Source of the DNA: Onchocerca lupi
Lineage: Eukaryota > Nematoda > Chromadorea > Rhabditida > Onchocercidae
Length of the DNA stretch: 64,000 nucleotides
Assembly (NCBI GenBank): GCA_028564675.1
Contig: JAOVVO010000120.1
Coordinates: forward strand, 62,001 to 126,000
Reading direction: 5' to 3'
Both the position numbers and the translations under genes were made by a program. The notes beneath the pieces were generated by a model. That model ran no database searches. It was not told the origin of the DNA and worked only from the letters and a program-made list of their open reading frames with translations. Below are positions 1-12,500 of the stretch, piece after piece; the stretch's first letter is position 1, and each line of letters begins with the position of its first letter.

Positions 1-807
1 GATGCTATACGGCTATGTAATTCTACTTCTCAACAATCTTTAGCAATGAACTAACCGACCAATTCTACTTCCATTTATTCTCTGACGAATTAATTAAAAT
101 GTTCAAAGATTAAGATGGAAATTTGCATAGCGCGTCAAGTCATTGCTCGCTCGGAAGGCTATTTCTGTAAATTTGTTTGCCCGCGATGGCGAAGTGAGTG
201 GTTGAATGGTGGGTTTAAAATTTTCCAAAGTTGTGGAAGTTTTCGAGAATTGTTAAAGTCGTTCATTTTTCTGAGTTGGTTGTCCTCTCAAACTTTTTAG
301 ACTTTCCACTGAATTTGCAGCAATTAGAAATTCGATTATGATTCATTATTTCTATGAATCATCTTCTCTTTTGACATTCAGCAATCGAAATTTCAAATTA
401 TTATACTCTCGAAACTTGCGTACTGAGCAGATTGTATTTTCAAGCTTGCAAAACGTTCTTTCATTCTTTTTTAATGCGATTTGTGAGTATTTTTGAAATT
501 TTTCTCAGCGGTATATTTCAGGGAAGCAGAGAGAAAATGCTCTGTATTAAATGATGGAAAGATTTTCTCTGTTAAATATTTACCATCAATAATTCTTTAC
601 AGAGTTGAGGCTCCTACGAGTACCGAAACATAGGTAAATCAAATGAAATGATTTAATGGTTAGCAGTGTATGTTGTTCGAGCCATGTAGATGGAACATGC
701 AAAAATTTACCAACGCCAAAAAACATTGCTCACCAAATGAAATCTCTTTATATTTTTTATTATAATTTTTCAGTTTTAATTTTAGATTGAACATTTCAAG
801 TAGCAAG
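1..807. other. upstream region of the CHMP2A gene, no gene seen
   Basis: No exon of a recognisable protein was found. A stretch at about 120-220 is richer in G and C than its surroundings (it contains GCGCGTCAAG and CCCGCGATGG) and carries a 61-codon open frame with no recognisable similarity. It is more likely promoter or 5' flanking sequence than coding. The last 100 bases are T-rich and run into acceptor sites before the CHMP2A start. Confidence 0.5.
761..785 (+). promoter_or_regulatory. 3' splice acceptor before the CHMP2A start codon
   Basis: TTTTTCAG ends at 773 and ATTTTAG at 785, 23-35 bases before the ATG at 808. Nematode genes often have such a site just upstream of the start, used for spliced-leader trans-splicing. 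A cis intron from an upstream non-coding exon would look the same. Confidence 0.4.
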
Positions 808-2926
808 ATGGAGTTTCTGTTCGGTCGAAAGAAGACACCCGCCGAAATGTTGCGGCAAAATCAAAGAGCGTTGAATAAGGCAATGCGTGAATTGGACCGA
901 GAGCGATCACGCCTTGAAATACAGGAAAAGAAAATTATCGCTGATATTAAGAAAATGGCCAAAATGAATCAAATGGTACGAATAAAATTTACCGTTACAA
1001 ATCTCAGTATTTGCTAATTGTCAAAGGAAATCAAAGTTTTGAAATCCATTTAAATTCCGTCCGGAGTTCAAAGTTCAAAACCGGTTAGAGAGTTCAAAAC
1101 TAATGTAATTGTTCTTCCAGATGGCGAAAAAAATTGGATAAAAAAAACAAGATAGTTTTTTTAGTATGATTTTACGATTAATAATACTTCGTTGCATATA
1201 CATGCAACTCCAAATAATTCTATATTTTTAAAAGTAAAGTATGTTTTGTGTTTTTTCAAAGTTTTCATGTACTTTTGCAGGATTCAGTGAAAGTTATGGC
1301 AAAAGATCTTGTCCGAACTCGTCGACATATCAAAAAATTCATCATGATGAAAGCTAACATACAGGCAGTCTCATTAAGGGTATCTATTTATCATAATTTA
1401 TCGACTTGTTTTTTATGGATATTTACTTCTTTATTTTTACAAATCATTTTTATGCTAATTTATCACCCAGTGCTCTGAATACAAAATAAAAGATATTCTA
1501 TGTTTTTGAAATGCGTTTGGACTTCTTATTTTTCAAATATTTTTTTTTAAACTTAAAAACAAAAAATACATACTTAATCATGATGCTTATCAATATTTTG
1601 AAAAACATTTTAGCTTAAGTCACCCAAGTGTTTTTGAAATGCATATCATTTATGAATGTGAAATGAGATGTAGCATTTTAAAAAATTATTCTTGATCAAA
1701 TTATGTGTAGATACTGTTGTGGTCCAAATTTAATTGAAATTAGTTCAGGAGTTTGGAGATTTTTAAACTTTAATACCTACATAATTTCATTCTATTTTAA
1801 TGTTCCTTTCAATTCTTAAATAACTTCTATTATTGGTATTGGAAAGCATATTTTACAGGTGCAAACTTTGAAAAGTCAAGATGCAATGGCACAGGCAATG
1901 AAAGGAGTAACGCGAGCAATGCAAAACATGAATCGACAGCTAAATTTACCTCAGATCCAGAAAATAATGATGGAATTTGAAAGGCAATCAGAAATTATGG
2001 ATATGAAAGAAGAAATGATGGGTGAAGCAGTCGATGATGCCTTTGCAGATGAAGCTGATGAGGAAGAAACGGAAGCAATTGTTGCTCAGGTATAAATTCC
2101 GCAATTTTCTCCAGATTTTCATTGTTTTAATTAATATATAAACTCGATTTTCTTTTTTCTTACTTTAATTGTGATCTAGAATAGGAACTGAAGTTTATCG
2201 AAAAAATGGGTGGAAAATGCGTGATATTTGGGCGTTCTTGTGGCCGGTGTAATTAAAATTTATAATGTTTGTGGATTTTCGCGGATACTGCTTTAGTTTG
2301 AGTTGTTATATTTTTTTGGGTGATTTATTAAATCATAGTTTTAATTTCGTTTTCGTCTTTTTTTTGTTTTTTTGTTTTTTTTTTTTTTGAACAAAAAAGA
2401 CACAAAGTATAGTAGTAGGGTTGTTGTTATTTGAATATTTGTTTCTTTGAATCTTAAATTGAGATAACTGATGAGGCGTGCTTGGTATTTCAGTAGGTCC
2501 TTATTTTGATAAAAAGAGATAATAAGTTGATAAGTTTTTGATAATCTTTATTTTGTTAATTCAATGTCATAATTTTGGTTCACCGTTAGAGAATACCATA
2601 ATTACTTTGTCAATGATTATTTTACCTCTTTTCTGTCGAGAAAATTTCCTTGTTGCATGACATAAATCGATTTGTCCCATGGCTGTCTTAGTATGCTGTA
2701 TCGTAGCAATGCAATGGATTTCAAATTTCCAGATTTAAGGAAATTTTCATGTCATTTTTTCCAGGTGCTAGATGAATTAGGAATCCAGATGAATGAGGAA
2801 CTCTCAGCAATGCCTACAACACAGGATTCATTGAAGCCAGCTGATCAAAATCGGCAACCACAGACAGCATTATCGGATGCGGACGCAGATTTACAAGCTA
2901 GGTTAGAAAATTTACGTCGAGAGTGA
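808..2926 (+). CDS. CHMP2A: ESCRT-III subunit CHMP2A / Vps2
   Basis: Four exons in consistent phase: 808-975, 1281-1379, 1859-2089, 2765-2926, giving 219 aa (human CHMP2A is 222). The protein begins MEFLFGRKKTPAEMLRQNQ and has the basic, helical ESCRT-III N-terminal core (DIKKMAKMNQM, AKDLVRTRRHIKKF), the conserved PQIQKIMMEFERQSEIMD segment, and an acidic stretch (DEADEEETEA). The C-terminal ADLQARLENLRRE is a MIM1 motif, which binds the Vps4 MIT domain. Family role: a late-acting ESCRT-III subunit on endosomal and other membranes that, with CHMP3/Vps24, recruits Vps4 for membrane scission. All introns are GT-AG. AATAAA occurs at 3352 and 3578 downstream. Identification is secure across the whole length. 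Confidence 0.97.
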
Positions 2927-3941
2927 ATCAGATTAAACTTTTGAAATTTCATATTATTCGCTGTTTATCAGTCTTTATGAAATCATTGTAGAACACTGTT
3001 TTTGAAAACTATCAAATATTTTATAACAGGATCATAGTTTTGCCCTTCCTTTTTTATTTCTTTCAATCTGTAAAAGAAAGCGAAGAATTGAGGTCAGATA
3101 GATTCCTGTTAAAAATGATACTTCGCTTTTAAGTTCCCCATGAAGTTCTGTTTTTTGAATTGTATTCCACTAATGGCATCCTCAAAGGAAGTGTGAGTTG
3201 ATCATAATGTTTATGTATAAGATTGAGAAATATCTTTGTCCAGGCAGTTTTTTGCTGTCGTTGATTTGTGTATTATACATTATGTATCATTTTTTTTTTT
3301 ATTTTTTTTTCTAATATGCTTGCATCGAATAATAATCATGATTTCTTTTTTAATAAATTCCTATTGAAAATTTGATGCTTCGATGCGATGGAAGATCCGG
3401 TACATCATTGATTATGTACTGTTCGAAAAATAGCCATAGATTTTTACCAGAACTAATCACTGATTCAATGTAGCGTCTTTTAGAGGCATTTTTATATGAT
3501 ATATAATCGTTTTTGATAAATTTTCCATGGCGATAATTCTTAAATTCTTAATTCAAAGCTTTTATGTTATTGAGTACAATAAAGTGGATGTGGAAGATTT
3601 CTTTCGAAAATAGCGTTTAATTTTTTCTTAATCAGTAATTATATACATTAATAAACTTCTCCTAAAAAAATAAATACATAACTGATATGTGAAATAATTA
3701 AAGTTTTGCTGGAGTGATTTAAAATTTTAATAGCCGAATTAGAATTTCCCTTATGCGGCTAACTTGAAAATACAATGGACAGTTTCTAGCAAAAGATGGT
3801 TTTGCATCCTGTGCAGTTGCTTCATTATCAAAGATTTTTTTCATGAAAGACATCAAGGAAAATATTTGAGAATTTGATCTCCAAACTTCCCTAAAAGCCT
3901 TTACCATGAAATACAATTTTCATTTGATGTAATGATAGAAA
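2927..3941. other. convergent intergenic region between CHMP2A and ALKBH7
   Basis: This holds the 3' ends of two genes transcribed toward each other. AATAAA on the plus strand at 3352 and 3578 could serve CHMP2A. No coding exon is recognised; a 65-codon minus-strand frame at 3719-3916 has no recognisable similarity. Confidence 0.5.
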
Positions 3942-5760
3942 CTAAATCATCTCTTCAGTATCGCTTTGTCGCAGTAGCTGTCTTTTCTCTATAGTATTGC
4001 TGGCAACGAGCGATTCATTTTGTTGTACATTACGTGGCAGATCACGACATATTATCGATACGCGGCGATTCCGTGGGACCGGTTTTCCCATGAAATATGA
4101 TTCTGCTTTTCCGAGTACTTCGTGATAAAATTCGTAACGACTAAGTTCCCTGAGAATTTTACTTAATTAAACAAGCAAATTATTCGAATAGCTTAGCAGC
4201 AAAGGTAAGATGCCAGGCCTATCAACTAGGAAGCTGGGCTTATTGCAGTCTCATGGTTCGGAAAGAGAATGCATGATGTCAGCCATAGAAATGTTTCGCT
4301 TAATCAAAAATGCCAGGGAAATCTCTTAAAAATAATTTGGAATTTATCTGCAAAATATAAACTTTATTTTGGAAATCTAAAAATAATTGGAATATAAAAA
4401 AATGAATTTATTTTGATGAACATATTTTGCATAAAAAGTTTGGAATTGCTAATGTGAAAAAATAAGCTTACCCTATTCTATAAAGGGATCGCCGTTGCAA
4501 TAATATATCACAAATGAGCTGATCTTGTTGATCCTTATGTCGTAAACGCATCACAGCATCCGACAGCAAGGAAAGACCAGTGATAACATCACCACAATAC
4601 TGGAAAAAAGAAATATGAGCTAAAAGTACGAGCATTCTCGTAACAATCTTTTCATATTTCGGCAAATACGACCAGATTATTTCTTACGCCAAAAAGACTT
4701 ATTTACCTGTGAAATGCATCTTGTATTACTGTTTTGTCATCTATTTTGGTAATAAAAAAAAAACAATTTGAAGAAAAATGATACCCTAACACTGTCAATG
4801 TGAGGTTTAATGACGCCATCTTCGTGTAAATCGAGGATATGTACAAATGAAAGTTGTTTATCTCCTTCTTTGAATGACTGTTTTCGAACTCGATTTAGAA
4901 TAGCCTCATTTTCCTTTTTCCAGTTTAGCTGCTCTCGTTCACGGTACAGATGAATAGCCTGAATATTTGGAATTAAATTAAATGTTATGATGATATCATG
5001 TACCAATTTTATTTAATAAAACAATGCGTTGAACTTTGATAATTAAAACACTTATATACGATGAAGAATTATAAATGAAGCATCTGTGATTTGCTGAGAT
5101 TAAATACGACATACATAGAACATTGCAGATTATTGATTTTGTAATGACAAGACATACATAACTTACAGCTGGTGGAGAAAATCTATACTTTAAGATACTC
5201 ATACTTGTACAGTATTCATCACTACTTCCATTAACTTTGAATATCCATTTGTTCAATTTTCAAAAGACTGGAAGTAGAGAGGAAATGCCGAGAGCCAAAA
5301 AATTTAAAAATAAGAAGTAAGCTGAGTTGCGAATTAAGTTGAACTTTATTAAAACTTGTGGAATTAAAAATTCCAAAGTGCATAACTAAAATTTATGTGA
5401 CTTAAAATTTAAGATCAGATTATAATCCAATTGCAAATTGATCCGGAAAACTGATAAATTTAAAATTCGAAAAAAAAAATAGGAAAGCATTACATCATCC
5501 CAATGTGATTTTTCATAACGCATCCGTTTCATGTGCGGATTGATTTCATCCAGAAGCGATGCTTCTTCCTGTTCGGTGACAAAATTGGGAATGACTGTGC
5601 AGCACTGCACCAACATATCCTTCATCTCTTTTGGCCATAATATATCATTGTGGAAATGAATAAAAGTAGCTGTTAAACGCCGAAAAATGGACAATTGCAT
5701 CCAAAAGATCGATCCAAAAACTCTTTCAAAAGAAGAATTACATGGCTTCAGCTCAGTCAT
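3942..5760 (-). CDS. ALKBH7: ALKBH7-type mitochondrial 2-oxoglutarate/Fe(II) dioxygenase
   Basis: Four minus-strand exons join in phase: 5760-5494, 4958-4785, 4599-4472, 4149-3942, giving 258 aa (human ALKBH7 is 221). The dioxygenase fold has its iron ligands in place: the HxD motif in KPHIDSVR (H142, D144) and the distal His in YEFYHEVLG (H199). The basic 2OG-binding segment NRRVSIICR follows at 217-225. The segment YCGDVITGLSLLSDAVMRL matches the family core. An N-terminal stretch with basic and hydrophobic residues (MQLSIFRRLTATF, about residue 21 on) would suit a mitochondrial targeting peptide, so an internal Met may be the real start. Family role: mitochondrial matrix protein linked in mammals to programmed necrosis and fatty-acid metabolism; no nucleic-acid repair role is established. 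It lies 760 bp downstream of CPT1 on the same strand, which might reflect shared transcription; that is unproven. Confidence 0.95.
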
Positions 5761-6519
5761 TAATTTTCCTGTCTTAGAAAGTACTCGACGATAGATAAAT
5801 TAAATCCTTGGGCACAATGGATGCAAACTGTAAAAGAAATTCATCCTCAAGACCAATCTACATAGGATAAATCTGGATTTGCATACTTGCAAGTCATTTA
5901 CTCTATGAATTGAGAGATGTGCTTTTTCGCGGATTATAAACCAGGAAAAGTTCTGCAGTAAAGTGCATGGAACTATACCAATTTATTCCAACTATTGTCC
6001 AATCAGAATAAAAGGAATGAATCTTTATAATATCAGAAACTTTATTATTTGAGTTCATTGATAGTTAGACTCTAAAGAATATTCAAAACCATTGTGGTGA
6101 TAAAACAAAAACTTAATTTTCATAATTAAACAATGTCTAAATTACTTTTTTCGCAATAAATATATATATATATTACATATATATTAATGACCCACAAACT
6201 CATCCAGTCGTTCAAGAATATATTTAATGATAGAACAAAGTTCTTTCTCGCCCTCTCTCTATATATACATAAATGAATAAGCAAAATTCACCATTAATGT
6301 TCAAAAAAAAAAAAGGTTGAAATTAAACAAGTCTCAATTCACTATACAAATTTCTCGGCATAAAATATCTCTAGGAATATAATGAAAACATCCTAGAAGG
6401 TATCTTAAAATAAGAAATATTCTAAAGGAATCATTGATTCATTATCATCTGCTACCATACATATTCAGCAGACCAGTTGTTGAGTAAATGATTGAATAGT
6501 CCCCAGATTTTGCGATTCG
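5761..6519. other. spacer between CPT1 and ALKBH7 (same strand)
   Basis: No coding exon is seen. TTTATT at 6041-6046 reads AATAAA on the minus strand and could be the CPT1 polyadenylation signal. A short (TA)n run lies near 6160-6185. Head-to-tail spacing of about 760 bp is longer than usual inside nematode operons. Confidence 0.45.
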
Positions 6520-9500
6520 TTATTTCTCCAAAAGTAAACTCATATCCTCAAGACTTTTGATAATATCATCTCGTAATCCTATCGAACTCTGCAAATTAGA
6601 TTAAATATAATAAAAATAAGCAATTCAAAATAGGCTCATATCGAAACTAATAGAATTAAAGGCCAACGGCAACATTTTGGAGAGAATTGGATAATGAAAG
6701 TATATTTTAACGAAATTCAGCGCAAAGACAAAAATATGATCTTTACTTCTATCGAAATTTTTTAAAAGTCAATCTAAGATATAATTTAGTGGAAATACGA
6801 AACATGCCGTATTATTCGCTGAACGTTTCGATGAAATATGAAAAGTAAGTATGTCTTCGCCAACGATGATATAGGAAATGCCATAACCATTATCAGCCAC
6901 TGGTCCGAAGCCACCACCAGCAGTAGCAATTTTATTAATGTCCATTTTGGCGTGTTTTATTTCTTCTGCGCACTGATTCAGTGGTGTTTGACTAGTAGAA
7001 AGCAAAAAAGTAGGTGGGAATATTCTTTTTAGGAATGGCGACTCAAGTTTCAAGTAGCGCATAACAATGTACCTATAAAGGAAAACATCATCCTTGCTAT
7101 TTTTTTTCGATAAATACAAGCTCGACTGTGTTGGAAGAAATAGTTGAAATTGAAAAAGTCCAGGTCAAACTGATGAAAAGTTCAGCTCCTCGATCAATAG
7201 GTCGATTGAATGTAATTATTTAACGATTAACAACATCAATCTCAATTTATAATCGTGCTATTATCACAAACTACACTGAATAATTTGTCAAAGTACTTTT
7301 TTTTCCTGTAACATAGGAAACAGAAAGACTAGTGACTTTTCAAAATAAGTATACAAATTTCAAATTCCAAATAATTTTAAATAATAAAAACTTTTTTATA
7401 TGCTTAGATTTTACAGAGCGAAAAGATGTCGATCAATCCCTTTGCCACACATAGCATCACGATACATTATTTGATGATAACTGCAGGCAACATGAAGCAA
7501 TCGCAATCTTTCTTCCTGCTAAAATATACAGAATATTTATCTAAACCCTCAATAGTAAAAGAATGTATAAAAAATATGAGATATGAGGGATTTAGTAGCT
7601 AAAAGTTTGAAAGGTCTTTTTACACTGCTTATTTTCAAGAATTTTTGTTTCAAAATATGACCAGGTTGTTTTAATAAAGTGCTAAAACATAAATAGTCAA
7701 CACTAGTGTCCATTTCGTTTTCAAGTATAATATTTGATGGAATCTAAAAAGATTTTGAAAAATATGTTAGTGAAGTATCATTAGCTTAGAATGCCGAACT
7801 TTTGCAGCAATATTGAATAAAACGCAGGGAAGAGATTTCGAACACATATTTTACATACGTGATATGGATCCATTCTTGGAATCAGTACACAATATTATTA
7901 CATCGATGGAATATGAAAATGAAAAAAGAAAAAAAAAATGAAACAGTGGAATCAAACTTACAGTTTGATTTGGATCAAGCATAGCGTGAACAAAGTCACA
8001 ACTGTATGAAGAACATGATCGAACAGTTTCTGTTCGTCCCTCTCGGAATAAACGTGCTGTTGCTGCTTCATAAGTCAAAGCAAATTTTCTCTGATTCTAA
8101 ACAAACATTCACAAGAAAGAAGGCTAAAATATATTTCGAACTCAAATATAATATTTTTTGTTGCTTGCTGCTTAAAAGCAGGTTTTGTGGAAACTTCTGG
8201 TATGAGTTATTTAACATTAAAAAATTCATATATATACAGATGAAGACGAGTAAGACCAGATTTGCATGCCATGGTATTGGAAATTGGAGATTTCGAAGTA
8301 TAACATAAAAGAAGATCCCTAACGTAAAACCGTCCAGTCTATGCCTTAATGGAACTGCCATATCATAATAAAAAGAGACTATTCTATTAAAACTCTCATT
8401 TTAACACATTCAAATAGTTTTTCCTATGAACTTACACGATAGAAAGCTAGTTGTAAAACCATCTGAAGAAAACCATCTGGTGATATATGCAGCTTTTTTA
8501 TAAAACCTTTACCATATTTAGTCCAAATCAATAAAGCCATTTCTACATCTTCAATTAAGGCACATGCTGTTTGGAAACATTTCTTTATTGAGATCTGGAA
8601 TGAATAAATTTCATAATTTATTTAGTACATTTACATGTCAAAGCTGAAAACTCCTTATTTTAAATATATGATTCTCAAGATGTTCAATAAGATGAAACAA
8701 TCCACACACGATTTCAGTTAACTATCTGAACGAAATCGATGGTCTGATCGGCCCGACAATATATAGGAATCTAGTTCATTAGATTTTAATGCTGAAAGTA
8801 AGCGTTGATAGTTCTGGCTAATGCTTTATTTTCTAAATCTGCAAAACACTGAAAAAAAAAGTTCGCTTTAGTAACAATAATAATAATAATAATTAAAGAC
8901 AATAAATTAATAATTATGACAATAATTAATAACAATAATAAACCAATGAAAAATATATCGAAATAAAAAAATTACATTTAATTCAGGAGTAATATGCCAT
9001 CGTAATAGATCGTGTTTCGGTATCAATTCAGCTTTTCCACTTACATTTCCATTTTCATCGTAATTATTTTTACCAATTGATTTTATAACACAAAATTCCA
9101 TTAAATGAGCCAATACTGCTGCGTCACCCCTAAAGTATTTCACTGCATTTGCATGATTTATTGTTAAAAACAAGTTGCGAAAGGAAATCAAAAATAAGTT
9201 TAAATTATTAAACAAACATATCCCATTAACATGCAAACAATCAATTAGTTACCAAGTAATTTAATAATGAGAATTTACATAACATCTGAAAAAATAATTT
9301 TTCACAAAAGGATATTGTTTAGCAGTTTTTTTTTATTTGCTAAACTATATATCGATGTCTATTGCAAACATTAATATTGATTACCAGCAATATTAATTGG
9401 TTCTAAATTTATGATCAATGTAGAAATGCTCTATCACCACCAGATTCTTATCCTGATTTTCCAAAAGTATAGAGTTATAATAAGTAGATAATTTATTAAT

Positions 9501-12500
9501 AATAAAATTTTCTATCATGAACTTTTTTAAAAATATACTTTGGTTCCAAGTTTGCCAAAAAGAGCAAATATGAAAAATTACGTGTATTTTCACTACTTCA
9601 CCAATTTTATTAAGAAGATATCACCAACCTCGATTTCATTTCACTTTTACAATCACTAATAGCTTAATTGAGAAAAACAAAATATTAGAATAACTAATAT
9701 TTTGCAGCTTAATCGAGATTTTATTTGATCTTAAAGCTTAATATTAGCCAACGATATAAGGCTTAAACAAGGAAATAATTATATTAAATATAATAGAAAA
9801 TCTAAGTACTTTTTTGCATTACTAATTTATCTTAACAAATAAATTAGTTTGTAATATTAATATCTATAAAAAACAAATTAAAAATTAGATTATAACGAAG
9901 AGATCTCTTAATTTAGAGACTAAAAATTATTCAATAAAAATAATTGAATAATTTCAAAAAAATAGTTTTCAAAGAAAGCATGAAGTCATCCAGTCATACA
10001 GTTATCTTAGACTAAGTTTTTCTTCCAAATGGTCATATAAATTTAATTCTGTCAGAAAAATGGGATAAAGAAAAAAGTACAGGAACCAGGCAAGCCTCAA
10101 CATACATGACTTAGACAGTTATCACTATTAACTGATCTTGGGTGGTAATAACAAAGAAGAGATAATAAATATAATGCATGATTCATTTATTTTTCGTGCT
10201 TTCCTAGTATTTCTATTCTGAAATTACAGATGATACAGACATATTTTGCTTCATTTCTACAGCTAAGAATATTCGAAGCTTGCATCATTTGATTTGAACT
10301 ATGGATCAGAATGAACAAGATAAACAAAACGACAAACCAAGAATGTTCAGCATTGATACCAATACGTCCATTTTTATAAATGATAAAATTGAATGATTTA
10401 TCAAACCATCGATCATAGCCGGTACCGTGCAATAAACTATTAGCCCAATAATCTAATTTTGATGAATCATTCTAAATCCAGTCATAAATTTAGTAATAAA
10501 ATCAATTTTTTGATAATTGAAAAAAAAAATACTAATTTCAAAATAATGTCAGGAAACACCAAAATATTCAAGCATACAATCAATCGAAGTCACCACATTA
10601 AGAGAATGCTGTTCTAGGGAATGTTTCAGGAATTTTCCAACTATTGTCTAAGTAACCTATCAAGAAAAAAGAAGTAACAACATACGGGATCATAGAAAAC
10701 TTCATGTTCATCTAATATGACTACAAATGCAGCTTTTTCAATTGTATGCAACGAAAATTGATTAATCCCGGAAGTAAAATAATTTCTGCGTGCTTGAGCC
10801 CATATATCCCGATCACCGGCTGTTAAAGCAGCAATGTACTTTTCTTCAACATCTGAGTTGACTTTTTCATTTAATATCGCTTCAAAACCTTTCTGCAGTT
10901 CGCATGGCTCATATAACCTATAAAAAATGAATCACTTCTAAGTTGTTTGAAAGCAACTACCAATTAAGAAGCATTCGATTTGATAATTCATGAGTTTTTA
11001 ATTCATTAAAGATTAGAAAAGGCACAACTTTTACGATGATAAATTTTTTAAAGTGTCTTTTGCAAGAAATAGTCAATGGATTTTCAATGAATGCTAATGG
11101 TACGAATGCTTATCGTTATATTTTAGTCCACCCGCGCTTTTAGCTGCTAAATACAGCTCCGGACATTTAAAGAACCATGTCAAATCTTTCTTTTTTTTTA
11201 TAAAAAAGCCTCATACTTTGGAATTTTTGACAAGATATCTGCAGTTTTTTTTCTTTTCTTGAATCCTTTATATTTCGCTTCTCTTCTCTTCAGTTCATTT
11301 AATGATCTCTACATCATAATCCATACGGTTTTTATGACAAAAAATCCATAAAATCTTTAAAATGAAACATTTCCTCAATTCCATTTAGCAACGAAATTCT
11401 GAGTTTCTTAAAGAACTAACCTTTTCCCATTATGAATGGCTAGACGAAACCAATGACCATTACAATACACTACAATATGTTTGGCATCATTCCAATGATG
11501 AAATTTATCCTTTTCCAAACATGGCACACGATAACTGTTGAACAGTCGTTCATATTGAGCAGTACAGAAGGGAATTTTGTACTGTGATAAGAAAGAAAAC
11601 TGCAAAGAGAAAACTTCTTACTCGGCAGAGTCGTAATTTTCTGAATAATTAATATTTTTCAACCTTTGTTTACTTAATGCGGATTTCAATTTTCGCAATT
11701 GTGATATACAAAATTTGTCAAATCATTTGACACTCATATCGTCATCGTTCAGCTAGTTTTTCTTCCAAAGTTTGAGAAATCTTGTTTCGAAAACTAACCG
11801 GCTTTATTTCCTGTCGTTCTATCTTTCGTCGAAATAAAAGTGCTGCCCAAGTCACTAAAGCAGCACGGGCGGCTTGATTATGCGTCGAATGTGCCATGAT
11901 TGAATCAAAGCCATAATAATTACTGGAAAATAATTATTTAAAAAATTAATAAAACATATCTAGCAATAGAAATTAACTTCGTTGAACAAAAGAAAAAGAA
12001 AAAAAAGTCAACCTATTAATCATTATCGGTGAACGCTGTCGTAAATAAACAAATTCTATCCACCAATCTGCGACATAATTGATGGAAAGGAAGGATTTAA
12101 TGATTAGATACCATTGCAAATGCCGTCCAACTCCATTTCGAAATTCCTCTGTGAGCTGAACTAGTTCGTCATATTCCTTATCTGTGCACACTGGACGCAT
12201 AGTACAAAGATGCTGAAATTTTTTTTTGACTTCGATTTTTCTTTTCAATTACTATAAGGGAAAGTTAAAGTTAAACTTATAATTATGACATTCCCTAAAT
12301 GATTAAACATGATCATCAATGGGTCTGCCAAATAGTTTTCTACGCATATGAATTATTGTTACTCTACTTTTTAAATTCAGTGCTACCTTATCAAGGGTAT
12401 CGTTTAATCGCGGTAATGGTAAATGAGGCAAAGCTCCTTGAAATGAATGTAACATCAGACCGCTTTTTGATAACAAATGTAAGATAACCTGTAAATAGAA

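Noticed and set aside
115..300. 61-codon frame at the left end
   Set aside because: Unrecognised. The local rise in G+C is better explained by promoter or 5' flank of CHMP2A.
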